DNA of 64,000 nucleotides from Hyphomicrobium nitrativorans NL23 (GTDB lineage Bacteria; Pseudomonadota; Alphaproteobacteria; Rhizobiales; Hyphomicrobiaceae). The notes beneath the pieces were generated by a model. The model was not told the origin of the DNA. It worked only from the letters and a program-made list of their open reading frames with translations, and ran no database searches. The position numbers and the translations under genes are program-made. Shown here piece after piece: positions 50,745-59,368 of this stretch (the first letter of the stretch is position 1; each line of letters starts with the position of its first letter). The stretch is taken from assembly GCF_000503895.1 (NCBI RefSeq), contig NC_022997.1, positions 2,731,821 to 2,795,820 of the forward strand, written 5' to 3'.

Positions 50745-51215
50745 TTAGCGCGCACTTCCCCGCGTCGGCACGACGAGGCGGGCCGTCATGATCTGCACCA
50801 CCTCCCCGTCTTGATTCAGCGTTTCGCTTCGCACCGTCACCATGCCGCGTTCGGGGCGCGATGCGGAGGGCTTGGCCGCGACAACTTCCGAGACAACGGA
50901 GAGCGTATCGCCGGGGCGTACGGCACGCGGCCAGACGATATCGCCCCCGGCGCCGATGACGCCGCCCGCGATGGGAAGCCCACTCGTCACCAGGAGGCGC
51001 ATTGTGACAGACGCGGTATGCCAACCGCTCGCCACGAGGCCGCCGAAAAAACTCGCGCTCGCCGCTTCTTCGTCGAGGTGGAACGGTTGCGGGTCGAAGC
51101 TCGCCGCGAAGGCCTTGATGGCGTCAAGCTCCATGGTCACGGAGCCGGTTGTAAAGCGGCGGCCGACTTCGAGATCCTCGAAGTAGAGCCTGGTTTCTGC
51201 GTCTTTGCCGGTCAT
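50745..51215 (-). CDS. MaoC-like (R)-specific enoyl-CoA hydratase family protein
   Basis: 156 residues with the hot-dog fold: LYFEDLEVGRRFTTGSVTM, then the hydratase motif region FDPQPFHLDEEAA (catalytic Asp and His) and GLVASGWHTASVTMRL. It probably hydrates enoyl-CoA or a related thioester. The ATG at 51215 has GGAAAGAG upstream; an earlier TTG is less likely. It follows the patatin gene on the same strand. Confidence 0.88.
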   Translation of the reverse strand: MTGKDAETRLYFEDLEVGRRFTTGSVTMELDAIKAFAASFDPQPFHLDEEAASASFFGGLVASGWHTASVTMRLLVTSGLPIAGGVIGAGGDIVWPRAVRPGDTLSVVSEVVAAKPSASRPERGMVTVRSETLNQDGEVVQIMTARLVVPTRGSAR

Positions 51216-51254
51216 CCGTCTCTTTCCAATGATGGCCGCCAATCCCGCCCTTGC

Positions 51255-52493
51255 TCAATCCGCGTAGCCGGGCGGCGTCTTGTGCCAGCGCACGTCGCCG
51301 GCGCCTTTCCGATAGCCATAGGCGAACAGCTTGTTCATGTACTCTTTGTCGAACGGGCCCTTGTAGGGAACGGTAAAGCCATCGTCGAGGTAGGCGAGAT
51401 TGAAGGCCACGCCATCGCGGTGGGTCGTCAAATAGATGCGATAGAGATCGTTCACTGCATTGGAGGCGATCATCGTCGAGATCGCCTGGCTTGCGACGGC
51501 CAGCGTGCGCCGCTTCACCGTTTCCTCATCGCGGAACAGCCGTCCGTTGCGGATGATGTAGGCGACATCCTTATGGTTCGGATCTGCGCGCTCGACCCGC
51601 TTCAAGTGGAGTTGCGGCGGATAGAGAAACATCTGCGTCGTCGCTCCGCCATCGACGTGCATCTCCTGATAATGCTTTCCGCCAACCGCCACGTCGAGCA
51701 TGACGGGCGGGAAGACGCCCGGGATCGAGGCGGACGCGCGCAGCACTTCGATGATCAGGTCGCGCGCTCTCGGATCCGAGCTTTTCGCGATGGCGCCGAT
51801 GTTCCAGATCACCGAGCGGGCCTGGTCGAGGTTCGTCGTGCCGATGAGCAGGAGGCGGCCCTTGTCGTATTCCTCGGCGATGCGCCGGACCATCTTGTGG
51901 TCGACGAAGCGCGCGATGAGGTTTCTCAGCGGCGTGGTATCGGTTGCACCATCGCCCTCGAAAACGGAAATGAGCGAGACCTTGACGAAGATGTCGTCAA
52001 CCTTCGTCTCCGTGTAGACGCTGCGCAACGCGTGATCGTACTCGGGCCCGAGGAAGGCAAACGGTGCGGAGAGCGCACCCGTACTGATCCCTGTCACGAC
52101 CGCGAAATCCGGCCGGTCGCCGCGCGCGGTCCACCCGACCAGAAGCCCCGCGCCGAACGCACCGTCGTCGCCCCCGCCCGATATCGCGAGGAACGTCGTG
52201 GTATCGGCCCGGCTCCGCGCGGCGCCGGTCGCCTTTGTGTGCGCACGGCGCTTTGCCACCGTCTCGCGGGCGAGCGCTTCGAGCACGGCCGGATCGCCGT
52301 CCGCATAGAAACGCGCATAGGGGATGTCGAGCGGCTGGATTTCGGAGGCCAGGGCCAGGGGCACGGCCGGCAAACGGTCCAGCGTCGCGCAGGCGGTCAG
52401 CGTCGTTGCGATGAAAAGCCCGGCCAGCATAGCTGCCAGAGCTTTGGCCCGGACGCGCGCCGCGGCCAAGCGCGACACGTCCGGGGACGCCAT
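51255..52493 (-). CDS. Patatin-like phospholipase, lipoprotein
   Basis: About 412 residues: a lipoprotein signal (AGLFIATTLTAC with lipobox LTAC), then a patatin domain with oxyanion loop SGGGDDGAFGAG, nucleophile elbow GISTG (Ser) and catalytic DGG in MHVDGGATTQ. It would hydrolyse lipid acyl esters at the membrane. Start choice is between ATG 52493 and ATG 52520, neither with an ideal ribosome site. The gene is 39 bp upstream of MaoC on the same strand. Confidence 0.87.
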   Translation of the reverse strand: MASPDVSRLAAARVRAKALAAMLAGLFIATTLTACATLDRLPAVPLALASEIQPLDIPYARFYADGDPAVLEALARETVAKRRAHTKATGAARSRADTTTFLAISGGGDDGAFGAGLLVGWTARGDRPDFAVVTGISTGALSAPFAFLGPEYDHALRSVYTETKVDDIFVKVSLISVFEGDGATDTTPLRNLIARFVDHKMVRRIAEEYDKGRLLLIGTTNLDQARSVIWNIGAIAKSSDPRARDLIIEVLRASASIPGVFPPVMLDVAVGGKHYQEMHVDGGATTQMFLYPPQLHLKRVERADPNHKDVAYIIRNGRLFRDEETVKRRTLAVASQAISTMIASNAVNDLYRIYLTTHRDGVAFNLAYLDDGFTVPYKGPFDKEYMNKLFAYGYRKGAGDVRWHKTPPGYAD

Positions 52494-52697
52494 CCGCAAA
52501 ATTGCCTGGCCTCGAAACATCACACTCACGCAGGTCTCGCTGGTTTTTCGAGGGAAGGTGTGGGCCGCCTTATGTCATTCTAATGACTTACAGGGGTGAG
52601 AGGCCAGCCATGACCGCGCCCCAGGAGGGGCACCGGCGCGTTTGCGGGGCACGGTCGGCTCCATCCACCTTCGATCAGCATTGGCGGTTTTTCCAGC

Positions 52698-53429
52698 ATG
52701 GGACAACAGATCGAGGCGCGGCTCATCGAAGCGACACGGGTCGATCTTCGCGTCACCGATGCCGAATGGGCCTTCGCGCGCCAGTACCAAGGGGAGATCG
52801 CGGCTCACTGGGCGCGCCGTTCGGCCGAAAATCCGCACTATTTCAACGGCACCGTTCTTCTGCTGTCGGATTACGCACTGTCCGACGACGGGGTTGTCTC
52901 TGGGCGGTTGTTGCGGACGGACTTCATGAGCTTCCTCTATTGGCGCGAAACCGGGTGCCCGGAGGCTGGGATTTACGACACCTTCTGTACGGCGCTGATC
53001 CGTTCGCGCGAGGGGCATGTTCTTTTGTGCCAGCAGAGGCCGGGCAACCTGAACGAGGGCTTTGCGACGCCGCCCGGCGGGTTCATCGACGAGCGGGATG
53101 TCGACGCGGATGGGACGATCGATCTCTCGCGGGCCGTTACGAGAGAGATTGCGGAGGAAACGGGTCTCGGCGCCCCGCTGCTCCGCCAGGGGGCCGGCTT
53201 TGCGATCCTGCTTGTACGGCATCAAGTCTCGCTTGCCGTTCCCTGGCATTCCGACCTTTCCGGCGACGATCTGGTGCGCAAAGCGAGCCTGCACATCGCC
53301 GGTGAAGCCGAGGGCGAGCTTCTCCGTACACTTTCCCTCTCTCCCGGCGAAGCGCTTCGGACGCTCTCCTTGCCCGACTATGCACGGGTTCTGCTTTCCG
53401 CATCGGACGTCTTGAAAACCTCGGCCTGA
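52698..53429 (+). CDS. Nudix hydrolase with an EF-hand-like insertion
   Basis: 243 residues. The C-terminal half of the Nudix box is clear (REIAEETGL), preceded by PPGGFIDE. Between them a 7-residue insertion creates DVDADGTIDLSR, which looks like a calcium-binding EF-hand loop, so the usual Gx5E spacing is broken. The enzyme should cleave a nucleoside-diphosphate derivative. An N-terminal domain (about residues 1-90, with RRSAENPHYFNGTVLLLSDY) resembles that of other Nudix proteins with an extra domain. Confidence 0.85.
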   Translation: MGQQIEARLIEATRVDLRVTDAEWAFARQYQGEIAAHWARRSAENPHYFNGTVLLLSDYALSDDGVVSGRLLRTDFMSFLYWRETGCPEAGIYDTFCTALIRSREGHVLLCQQRPGNLNEGFATPPGGFIDERDVDADGTIDLSRAVTREIAEETGLGAPLLRQGAGFAILLVRHQVSLAVPWHSDLSGDDLVRKASLHIAGEAEGELLRTLSLSPGEALRTLSLPDYARVLLSASDVLKTSA

Positions 53430-53512
53430 GACGGCGCGACGCTTTGCTGCGGGTGCCGAATGGGGCAGAGTGCGCGCGCTTCAGTTCCCGCACGGATGGC
53501 TCGGACACATCT

Positions 53513-54427
53513 ATGGCCCTTACCTATCATATCCTCGACGTTTTCACCGACCGCCGCTTCGGCGGAAACCCCCTTGCCGTCGTGCTCGGCGCCGACGGAC
53601 TGACGGACGGCCAGATGCAAGCGATTGCCGGCGAGTTCAATCTCTCCGAAACGGTCTTCGTGCTGCCATCCGAGCGGCCTGCCCATTCCGCCAAGGTGCG
53701 CATTTTCACGCCGCGGAGCGAGGTGCCCTTCGCCGGGCATCCGACCATCGGCACGGCCACGCTGCTCGCGGGGCTTCAGGCTCCGCCCGCTTCGAACGGC
53801 GAGGCGGACGCGCTCGTCATCCTGGAGCAGAACATCGGCACGGTGCGCGTCGGCGTGCGCCTCCGGGAAGGCGCTCCCGCCTTCGCCGAATTCGATGCGC
53901 CAAAGCTTCCGGCCGAAGCGGGCGTGCTGCCGCCCATCGACATCCTGGCGGCCGGGCTCGGGCTGATGCCGAGCGAAGTCGGCTTCGAAAACCACAAGCC
54001 GATCTGCTTTGCGGCGGGCAACACATTCGCGTTCGTGCCCGTCTCGTCGCTCGATGCGATCCGGCGCGCACGCATCAACGGCGCCCACTGGGAGCGTGCG
54101 TTCGACCAGCAGGGCGTCATCGGCGTTTACCTATACACGCGCCAGTGCGAGCACACTGGCCACGCCTTCCACGTGCGCATGTTCGCGCCCCAGGTCGGCG
54201 TCCCGGAGGACCCCGCCACGGGCTCGGCCGCGGTCTGTCTTGCAGGCGTCGTGCAGCACTTCGACGGCCTGCCGGACGGCACCTACAAGCGCATCGTCGA
54301 GCAGGGCTACGAAATGGGCCGGCCGAGCCAGATCGCGCTGACGCTGGTCGTCTCGGGCGGCAAGCTCACGAGCGTGCGGACGGGCGGTGCCAGCGTGCGG
54401 GTCGCGACGGGCACGCTGGAGGTCTAG
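53513..54427 (+). CDS. PhzF family isomerase-like protein
   Basis: 304 residues. The family fold shows two halves: HILDVFTDRRFGGNPLAVVL with the catalytic Glu in FNLSETVFVLP and FAGHPTIGTATLL, then FHVRMFAPQVGVPEDPATGSAA. It is related to PhzF and diaminopimelate epimerase; the substrate is not predictable. The ATG at 53513 is at the start of homology. It follows the Nudix gene by 83 bp on the same strand. Confidence 0.9.
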   Translation: MALTYHILDVFTDRRFGGNPLAVVLGADGLTDGQMQAIAGEFNLSETVFVLPSERPAHSAKVRIFTPRSEVPFAGHPTIGTATLLAGLQAPPASNGEADALVILEQNIGTVRVGVRLREGAPAFAEFDAPKLPAEAGVLPPIDILAAGLGLMPSEVGFENHKPICFAAGNTFAFVPVSSLDAIRRARINGAHWERAFDQQGVIGVYLYTRQCEHTGHAFHVRMFAPQVGVPEDPATGSAAVCLAGVVQHFDGLPDGTYKRIVEQGYEMGRPSQIALTLVVSGGKLTSVRTGGASVRVATGTLEV

Positions 54428-54441
54428 GTTCGTCATTCCAT

Positions 54442-54575
54442 CGCTCACGCGCCCGTTCGCGTGCCTTGCAGGCACGCTGGCGCTCCGCGGGGGCGCGGCA
54501 GTCCATGCGGAGCATGGCTCCGCCATGACCCGCGGGTCGCCTCGCTCCCGAGCCCTACGGGCTGACGTCCGGGCT
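54442..54575. repeat. Mosaic hairpin repeat, second large copy
   Basis: Contains GCTCACGCGCCCGTTCGCG, CGCTGGCGCTCCGCGGGGG, a CATGCGGAGCATGGCTCCGCC hairpin-type block split by short spacers, GTCGCCTCGCTCCCG (54536-54550) and AGCCC-TACG-GGCT. It shares blocks with 38391-38490 and lies in the PhzF-leuA spacer, where I see no gene before 54774. Confidence 0.68.
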
Positions 54576-54628
54576 TTCTCCCCCCCCCCGGCCCGCGCCT
54601 ACGGCTCGCCTCGCCTGCGGGAGCGGCG

Positions 54629-54718
54629 GTCCGCCCCCTTGCGCGCGGGGGGCAGATCTGATGGCGACGAGCGTGCCGGACCCGTACCAGTCCGCCCCCT
54701 TGCGCGCGGGGGGCAGAT
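54629..54718. repeat. Direct repeat pair with G/C-tract hairpins
   Basis: A 29-base sequence beginning GTCCGCCCCCTTGCGCGCGG and ending GGCAGAT occurs at 54629-54657 and again exactly at 54690-54718, 61 bases apart. Each unit folds through its C- and G-tracts. Confidence 0.8.
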
Positions 54719-54773
54719 TCGCGTAAGTGTCAACGCGATTTCGTTTTTGGATCGAGACCGAGGCCGCTCTCCC

Positions 54774-54908
54774 ATGAGCTCCAGGCTGATCAGTTTCGGC
54801 GTTTCGACCCGCGGCGGGGCCCTGCCCCGCGGCGCGCGTGGTGCTGTCCGCTCCGCGCCCAGACCGGCGCTTTCCGGCCTCCTGCCCCTCCTCCTTACCA
54901 GCCCCTGA
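54774..54908 (+). CDS. Leucine-rich leader peptide of leuA
   Basis: A 44-residue open frame (MSSRLISFGVSTRGG to LLPLLLTSP). Six of the last twelve residues are leucine (Leu33, 36, 37, 39, 40, 41). Its TGA at 54906-54908 lies inside the 5' arm of a long hairpin, and leuA begins 120 bp later. This is the arrangement of a transcription-attenuation leader that senses charged tRNA-Leu. No strong ribosome site precedes the ATG. Confidence 0.68.
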   Translation: MSSRLISFGVSTRGGALPRGARGAVRSAPRPALSGLLPLLLTSP

Positions 54909-54951
54909 GAACCGGGGGCCCGGCCTTGGCTGCCGGGCAGGTCCTCAGGGG
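54881..54951 (+). promoter_or_regulatory. Candidate leuA attenuator
   Basis: One fold pairs CCCCTGAG (54902-54909) with CTCAGGGG (54944-54951), enclosing CCCGGC (54919-54924) with GCCGGG (54932-54937). A competing fold pairs CCTGCCC (54881-54887, within the Leu codons) with GGGCAGG (54935-54941). The two cannot form together. There is no clean T-tract directly after the first fold; a T6 run occurs at 54975-54980. Confidence 0.55.
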
Positions 54952-55028
54952 TTCCGAACGGTAAGTCGACAGGATTTTTTGCCGGTTTCCGTCAGGCGGG
55001 CCGGCCCCCGAGGAAGGATACGAGTTTC

Positions 55029-56591
55029 ATGACCACCGAAACCAAAGACGTGGCAGGCGACCGCGTCGTTATTTTCGACACCACGTTGCGCGACGGCGAG
55101 CAGTGCCCCGGCGCGACCATGACGTTCGACGAGAAGCTCGACGTCGCCGACTTGCTCGATGCCATGGGCGTCGACATCATCGAGGCGGGCTTTCCGATTG
55201 CGTCCGAGGGCGACTTCGAGGCCGTTACCGCCATTGCCAAGCGTGTGAAACGGGCGACGGTCGCGGGCCTTGCGCGCGCGATCAACGCGGATATCGACAG
55301 GGCAGGCGAAGCCGTGCGTCACGCCCAGCGCGGGCGCATCCACACCTTCGTCTCGACCTCGCCCATTCACCTCGCGCACCAGATGCGCAAGAGCGAAGCG
55401 GAGGTGCTTGAGATCATCACCGCGACCGTGACGCGCGCGCGCAACCTCGTCGAGGACGTCGAGTGGAGCGCGATGGACGCCACCCGCACCGGCATCGACT
55501 ATCTCTGCCAGTGCGTGGACGCGGCGATCAAGGCGGGCGCCACCACGATCAACCTCCCCGACACCGTCGGCTATGCGACGCCTGAGGAGTACGCGGCGAT
55601 GTTCCGCGCCGTGCGCGAACGCGTGCCGGATTCCGACAAGGCGATCTTCTCCACCCATTGCCACAACGATCTGGGCCTCGCGGTCGCCAACTCGCTCGCC
55701 GCGCTGGACGCGGGCGCGCGGCAGATCGAATGCACCATCAACGGCATCGGAGAGAGGGCCGGAAACGCCGCGCTCGAAGAAATCGTGATGGCGATCCGCA
55801 CGCGCTCGGATGCGCTGCCCTATCGCACGGGCATCGAGACGACGATGCTGGCGCGCGCCTCCAAGCTCGTCTCCGCCGTGACCAACTTCCCCGTGCAGTA
55901 CAACAAGGCCATCGTGGGCCGGAACGCGTTCGCACACGAAAGCGGCATCCACCAGGACGGCATGCTGAAGCATCAGCAGACGTACGAGATCATGACGCCG
56001 GAATCCGTCGGCGTCGCGAAGACGTCGCTCGTGATGGGCAAACACTCGGGGCGCAACGCGTTCCGCACCAAGCTCAAGGAACTCGGCTACGAGTTCGGAG
56101 AGAATGCCTTCGAGGATGCGTTCAACCGCTTCAAGGCGCTCGCCGACCGCAAGAAGCACGTCTACGACGAGGACATCGAGGCGCTCGTCGATCAGTCGAT
56201 CGCGCACGCGCACGACCGGATGAAGGTCGTCGCGCTGCAGGTGGTCGCGGGAACGAGCGGGCCGCAATCGGCGACGCTGACGCTCGACATCGACGGCAAC
56301 CAGCAGACCGTGCACGCGAACGGCAACGGGCCGGTGGACGCGACATTCGCCGCGATCCACAAGCTGGTGCCGCACACGGCCCGGCTCGAACTCTATCAGG
56401 TGCACGCGGTCACCGAAGGCACCGACGCGCAGGCCGAGGTCTCCGTCCGCCTCTCCGAGGATGGGCGCGTGGTGACGGGGCGTGGCGCCGACACGGACAC
56501 ACTCGTGGCGTCCGCGCAGGCCTATGTGGCGGCGCTGGCCAAGCTCATGCTCAAGCGGCAGAAGACGGCCAAGGCCGAGCAGGCCGTTTGA
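55029..56591 (+). CDS. leuA: 2-isopropylmalate synthase
   Basis: 520 residues. LeuA condenses acetyl-CoA with 2-oxoisovalerate, the first step of leucine synthesis. The catalytic barrel has DTTLRDGEQCPGATM (metal Asp), STHCHNDLGLAVANSLAA (His ligands) and NGIGERAGNAALEEIVMA. The C-terminal regulatory domain (about residues 390-510) should give leucine feedback inhibition. GAGGAAGG precedes the ATG. Upstream is a leucine-rich leader with alternative hairpins. Confidence 0.95.
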   Translation: MTTETKDVAGDRVVIFDTTLRDGEQCPGATMTFDEKLDVADLLDAMGVDIIEAGFPIASEGDFEAVTAIAKRVKRATVAGLARAINADIDRAGEAVRHAQRGRIHTFVSTSPIHLAHQMRKSEAEVLEIITATVTRARNLVEDVEWSAMDATRTGIDYLCQCVDAAIKAGATTINLPDTVGYATPEEYAAMFRAVRERVPDSDKAIFSTHCHNDLGLAVANSLAALDAGARQIECTINGIGERAGNAALEEIVMAIRTRSDALPYRTGIETTMLARASKLVSAVTNFPVQYNKAIVGRNAFAHESGIHQDGMLKHQQTYEIMTPESVGVAKTSLVMGKHSGRNAFRTKLKELGYEFGENAFEDAFNRFKALADRKKHVYDEDIEALVDQSIAHAHDRMKVVALQVVAGTSGPQSATLTLDIDGNQQTVHANGNGPVDATFAAIHKLVPHTARLELYQVHAVTEGTDAQAEVSVRLSEDGRVVTGRGADTDTLVASAQAYVAALAKLMLKRQKTAKAEQAV

Positions 56592-56720
56592 CGGACGCCG
56601 TTTAACGGACGGGGCGGCCGCCAAGCTCGCCGGCCCTGAACGTTACGGCTGCGTGACAAGCGACTGGACTGTGAAAGCGACTGGACAGTGAGCGCGGCTG
56701 GTGTTAGACGGAGCGCACTT

Positions 56721-56753
56721 GGGGCCCTAGAGCAACTCGTTCAGGGCCCCTTT
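56721..56753 (+). terminator. Terminator after leuA
   Basis: GGGGCCCT (56721-56728), a 14-base loop, AGGGCCCC (56743-56750), then TTT. Confidence 0.7.
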
Positions 56754-56791
56754 GCCGTCTTTCCGGGGATCTTGCCCCGCCGTCGGTAATT

Positions 56792-56867
<76 letters not shown>

Positions 56868-57100
56868 TTATTTCAATGACTTAGCCACTTGCGCGGCGCC
56901 AGTTGTACAATTCGCTTCACCGCGTTGTACACATTCGGTTCCGCTGGCGTTCTCAGCAGGCTGGCGAAATGCTTCTCGCTCAGTAGTTGCGCGACTTCCT
57001 TAAGCAGACATCGAGTGCTTCGCGGCGAAGGGCCAACAACAGCTCGCCGCGCGCATCGCAGCGACCTCATATAAGGTCGCCATGCTGACGATCCGCATCG

Positions 57101-58429
57101 CTATCGCGCAACGGCGGGTGCGACGCGCCAAATGACTTTGCCGACATCATCGGCGACCAAAAGCGCGCCATCGCCAGCGATTTCCACGCCCACCGGGCGT
57201 CCCATCGCGTTGTTGTTCGCATCGAGAAACCCGGTGAGCACGTCCACCGGCATCCCGCTTGGCTTTCCGTTCGTAAATGGCACGTAGATCACGCAATAGC
57301 CGCTGGGTTCGCGACGGTTCCATGAGCCGTGCATGCCGACAAAGGCCCCGCCCTGCCATTGCGAGCCGAGCGCCGGCTTCTCGTTAAAAACCAGACCAAG
57401 CGCGGCGGTGTGGCCGCCAAGTGCGTAATCGGGCTTAATCGTGCGTTCGATCGCGCCAGCAGGAATCTCCTCGGACTTGAACCGATGATCGGCCCGGCCC
57501 CAATAGGCCCACGGCCAGCCGTAGAATCCCCCTTCCTGCACCGAGGTGAGATAATCCGGTGGAAGATTGTCACCTAGGCCGTCACGCTCGTTAACGACGG
57601 TCCAGAGCGTACTTGTGCCAGGCGCAAATCCCATCCCGTTGGGATTACGCAGTCCGGTAGCAAACGCGGTGACCCTGCCGGTCGCAGGATCGATGGCGTG
57701 GATCATGGCGCGCCCTTGTTCAACGTCCATGCCTTGCTCGGCGATGTTGCTGATCGAGCCGACGGTTACAAACAGGCGCGAGCCATCGGGCGCCGCGATC
57801 ACGTTGCGTGTCCAATGACCGTTGTCGTCAGCGCGGAAGGGCAGGGATGCGACGGTTTCGGGCGGACCGGCGGCGGTGAGGTCTCCGTCGCTGTACGGCA
57901 CGCGCACAAGCGCATTAGTGTTCGCGATGTAAAGATAGCCATCGAGCAGAGCCATCCCGAACGGTTGGTGTAGGCCTTCAAGGAAGATCTCGCGCAGCTC
58001 GGCGACGCCATCTCCATCGGCGTCGCGCAACAGCACGATGCGATTAGGGCTGGTCTCCTGCACCGCGCCGGCGTTGCGCATCACCGGCTCCATCACCGCG
58101 CCGACTATCCCCTTGTTGGAGAGCGGCAAGCTCGACGCCTCGGCTACCAGCACATCGCCGTTCGGTAACGCGTGCACCCAACGCGGATGAATTAAGCCAT
58201 CGGCAAATCGCGTAACCGAAAGGCCGTCGGCCGCGACCGGGGCGCCGTCTTCGGTCCAGCCCACGGCCTTCATCTCGTTGACGTGTGGGATGGGTATCCA
58301 TGGACGCTCCGGTTCCGAGAGCGTCGGATTGGCGCCATAGGTCACCTCAATCGGAGGGGATGATGCACCAGCGCGCGCGGAAAGTGCGCGTACGGGCGCA
58401 AGTATGGCGGACTGCAATAACGCGCGCAT
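57101..58429 (-). CDS. PQQ-dependent sorbosone/glucose dehydrogenase-like protein
   Basis: 442 residues of the soluble PQQ sugar dehydrogenase (GDH-B/L-sorbosone dehydrogenase) propeller type. Typical pieces are GLIHPRWVHALPNGDVLVAE, LLRDADGDGVAELREIF (a calcium-like loop), GLHQPFGMALLDGYLYIANT, LRNPNGMGFAPGT and FVGMHGSWNRREPSGY. The N-terminus has a weak signal-like stretch. The ATG at 58429 has AAAGGAGAT upstream. It probably uses the PQQ made here; the substrate is uncertain. It lies just after tRNA-Lys in an accessory segment. Confidence 0.87.
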   Translation of the reverse strand: MRALLQSAILAPVRALSARAGASSPPIEVTYGANPTLSEPERPWIPIPHVNEMKAVGWTEDGAPVAADGLSVTRFADGLIHPRWVHALPNGDVLVAEASSLPLSNKGIVGAVMEPVMRNAGAVQETSPNRIVLLRDADGDGVAELREIFLEGLHQPFGMALLDGYLYIANTNALVRVPYSDGDLTAAGPPETVASLPFRADDNGHWTRNVIAAPDGSRLFVTVGSISNIAEQGMDVEQGRAMIHAIDPATGRVTAFATGLRNPNGMGFAPGTSTLWTVVNERDGLGDNLPPDYLTSVQEGGFYGWPWAYWGRADHRFKSEEIPAGAIERTIKPDYALGGHTAALGLVFNEKPALGSQWQGGAFVGMHGSWNRREPSGYCVIYVPFTNGKPSGMPVDVLTGFLDANNNAMGRPVGVEIAGDGALLVADDVGKVIWRVAPAVAR

Positions 58430-58821
58430 GATGGGATCTCCTTTCATTCGCAACGCCCATCACGGCGAAGTGTTCATCAGAAAATGGCGTGTTGATCATT
58501 TTTCGCGTAGTTTTGGCTGCCTTTTTACCGGTTCGCGTGGAGCTGTCGGGATTTCAACTTCGCACCGTTGCGTATAAGGAGTTTTTGTTAAACTTCATCA
58601 GGCCGGTCTGGCGCACGCCCGCGAAGTGCTCGCCGGGTCGAAGCAGGCATCCGCTCTTCGCCTCTGAACTGCTCCGGGTTTGCCGGAGGTTCCAGATTAG
58701 GAGCAAGCACCTTGATGAGGGCAGGCGGAGCGGTGAACCTGGCTCTCAGGCCCGCTACGCATAAACACCGGGTGGCGTCGCGCTCCCAAATTTTCTAGGC
58801 TCGTGCCTATGGGGAGCCGGC
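58430..58821. other. Spacer before the nuclease-ParA operon
   Basis: 392 bp with no convincing gene, and lower GC than the methylotrophy region. A perfect CTCCGG-GTTTG-CCGGAG hairpin lies near 58672 within a stretch that resembles an insertion-sequence end; this is an impression, not a match. Promoters for both flanking genes should be here. Confidence 0.35.
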
Positions 58822-59367
58822 ATGCTCGAAAAAGATCTTTACCCGCTCGTTCAGGTCTATCTCAATATCGCGTTCAGTCCTCGCCTCGGACCGATGTTCG
58901 GAGACTTTCGGCCGTTGAGCGCAGTGACGGCCAACTCCGGCGGCAACACCACAGGCGTCTGGTCCAAACCTGATTTGTGCCTCGTCGCCCTATGGCGGCA
59001 GAAATACGGGCTTCACTGGCACTTGGACGTTCATGGTTTCGAGGTGAAACCCCTCGGCAAGTGCTCCACGCAATCCGTGTATGAAGCACTGAACCATACC
59101 TCGCTCGTGCATTACTCGCATCTGATGTGGCATTGCTCAGATTGGGATGAGCGGGATCAAACGTGCCATTCCGTGCTGGAGGCCTGCAGCCGATTTGGGG
59201 TCGGCCTGATCACCTTCAGCGACCCAGGCGATGTGCGCTCGTATGAGATCCGCGTCCCCGCGCACAAGCACGCTCCGACACCCGATGCCTTGGACGAATT
59301 CTTGGAAACCCGGCTTGAAGCCTCCGACCGGAAACAGCTTCAGTCATGGATCCAGGAGCTTCAGTGA
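58822..59367 (+). CDS. PD-(D/E)XK nuclease-like protein of unknown system
   Basis: 181 residues. The pattern Asp51 (SKPDLCLVAL), then Glu74-x-Lys76 (HGFEVKPLG) and a downstream Q84xxxY/QSVYEAL motif is that of PD-(D/E)XK nucleases of the RecB/restriction type. His and Cys residues follow (HYSHLMWHCSDW). I do not recognise the specific family. One base separates its stop from the ParA-like gene, so they form an operon with the 128-residue protein. The ATG at 58822 is preceded by GGGGAG. Confidence 0.75.
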   Translation: MLEKDLYPLVQVYLNIAFSPRLGPMFGDFRPLSAVTANSGGNTTGVWSKPDLCLVALWRQKYGLHWHLDVHGFEVKPLGKCSTQSVYEALNHTSLVHYSHLMWHCSDWDERDQTCHSVLEACSRFGVGLITFSDPGDVRSYEIRVPAHKHAPTPDALDEFLETRLEASDRKQLQSWIQELQ

Positions 59368-59368
59368 C

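Noticed and set aside
50724-52583. 619-residue plus-strand open frame across the MaoC and patatin genes
   Set aside because: It is antisense to two recognisable enzymes and has no domain of its own.
54629-54718. Repeats considered as a CRISPR array
   Set aside because: There are only two copies, no series of spacers, and no cas gene in the window.
54945-56624. 559-residue minus-strand open frame opposite leuA
   Set aside because: It is a shadow of leuA created by GC bias at third positions.
56873-57070. 65-residue minus-strand frame after tRNA-Lys, possible integrase remnant
   Set aside because: No recombinase motif (Arg-His-Arg-Tyr) is visible, and the start lacks a ribosome site.
58489-58764. 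91-residue plus-strand frame before the nuclease gene
   Set aside because: Composition is not protein-like in its second half and there is no ribosome site or motif.
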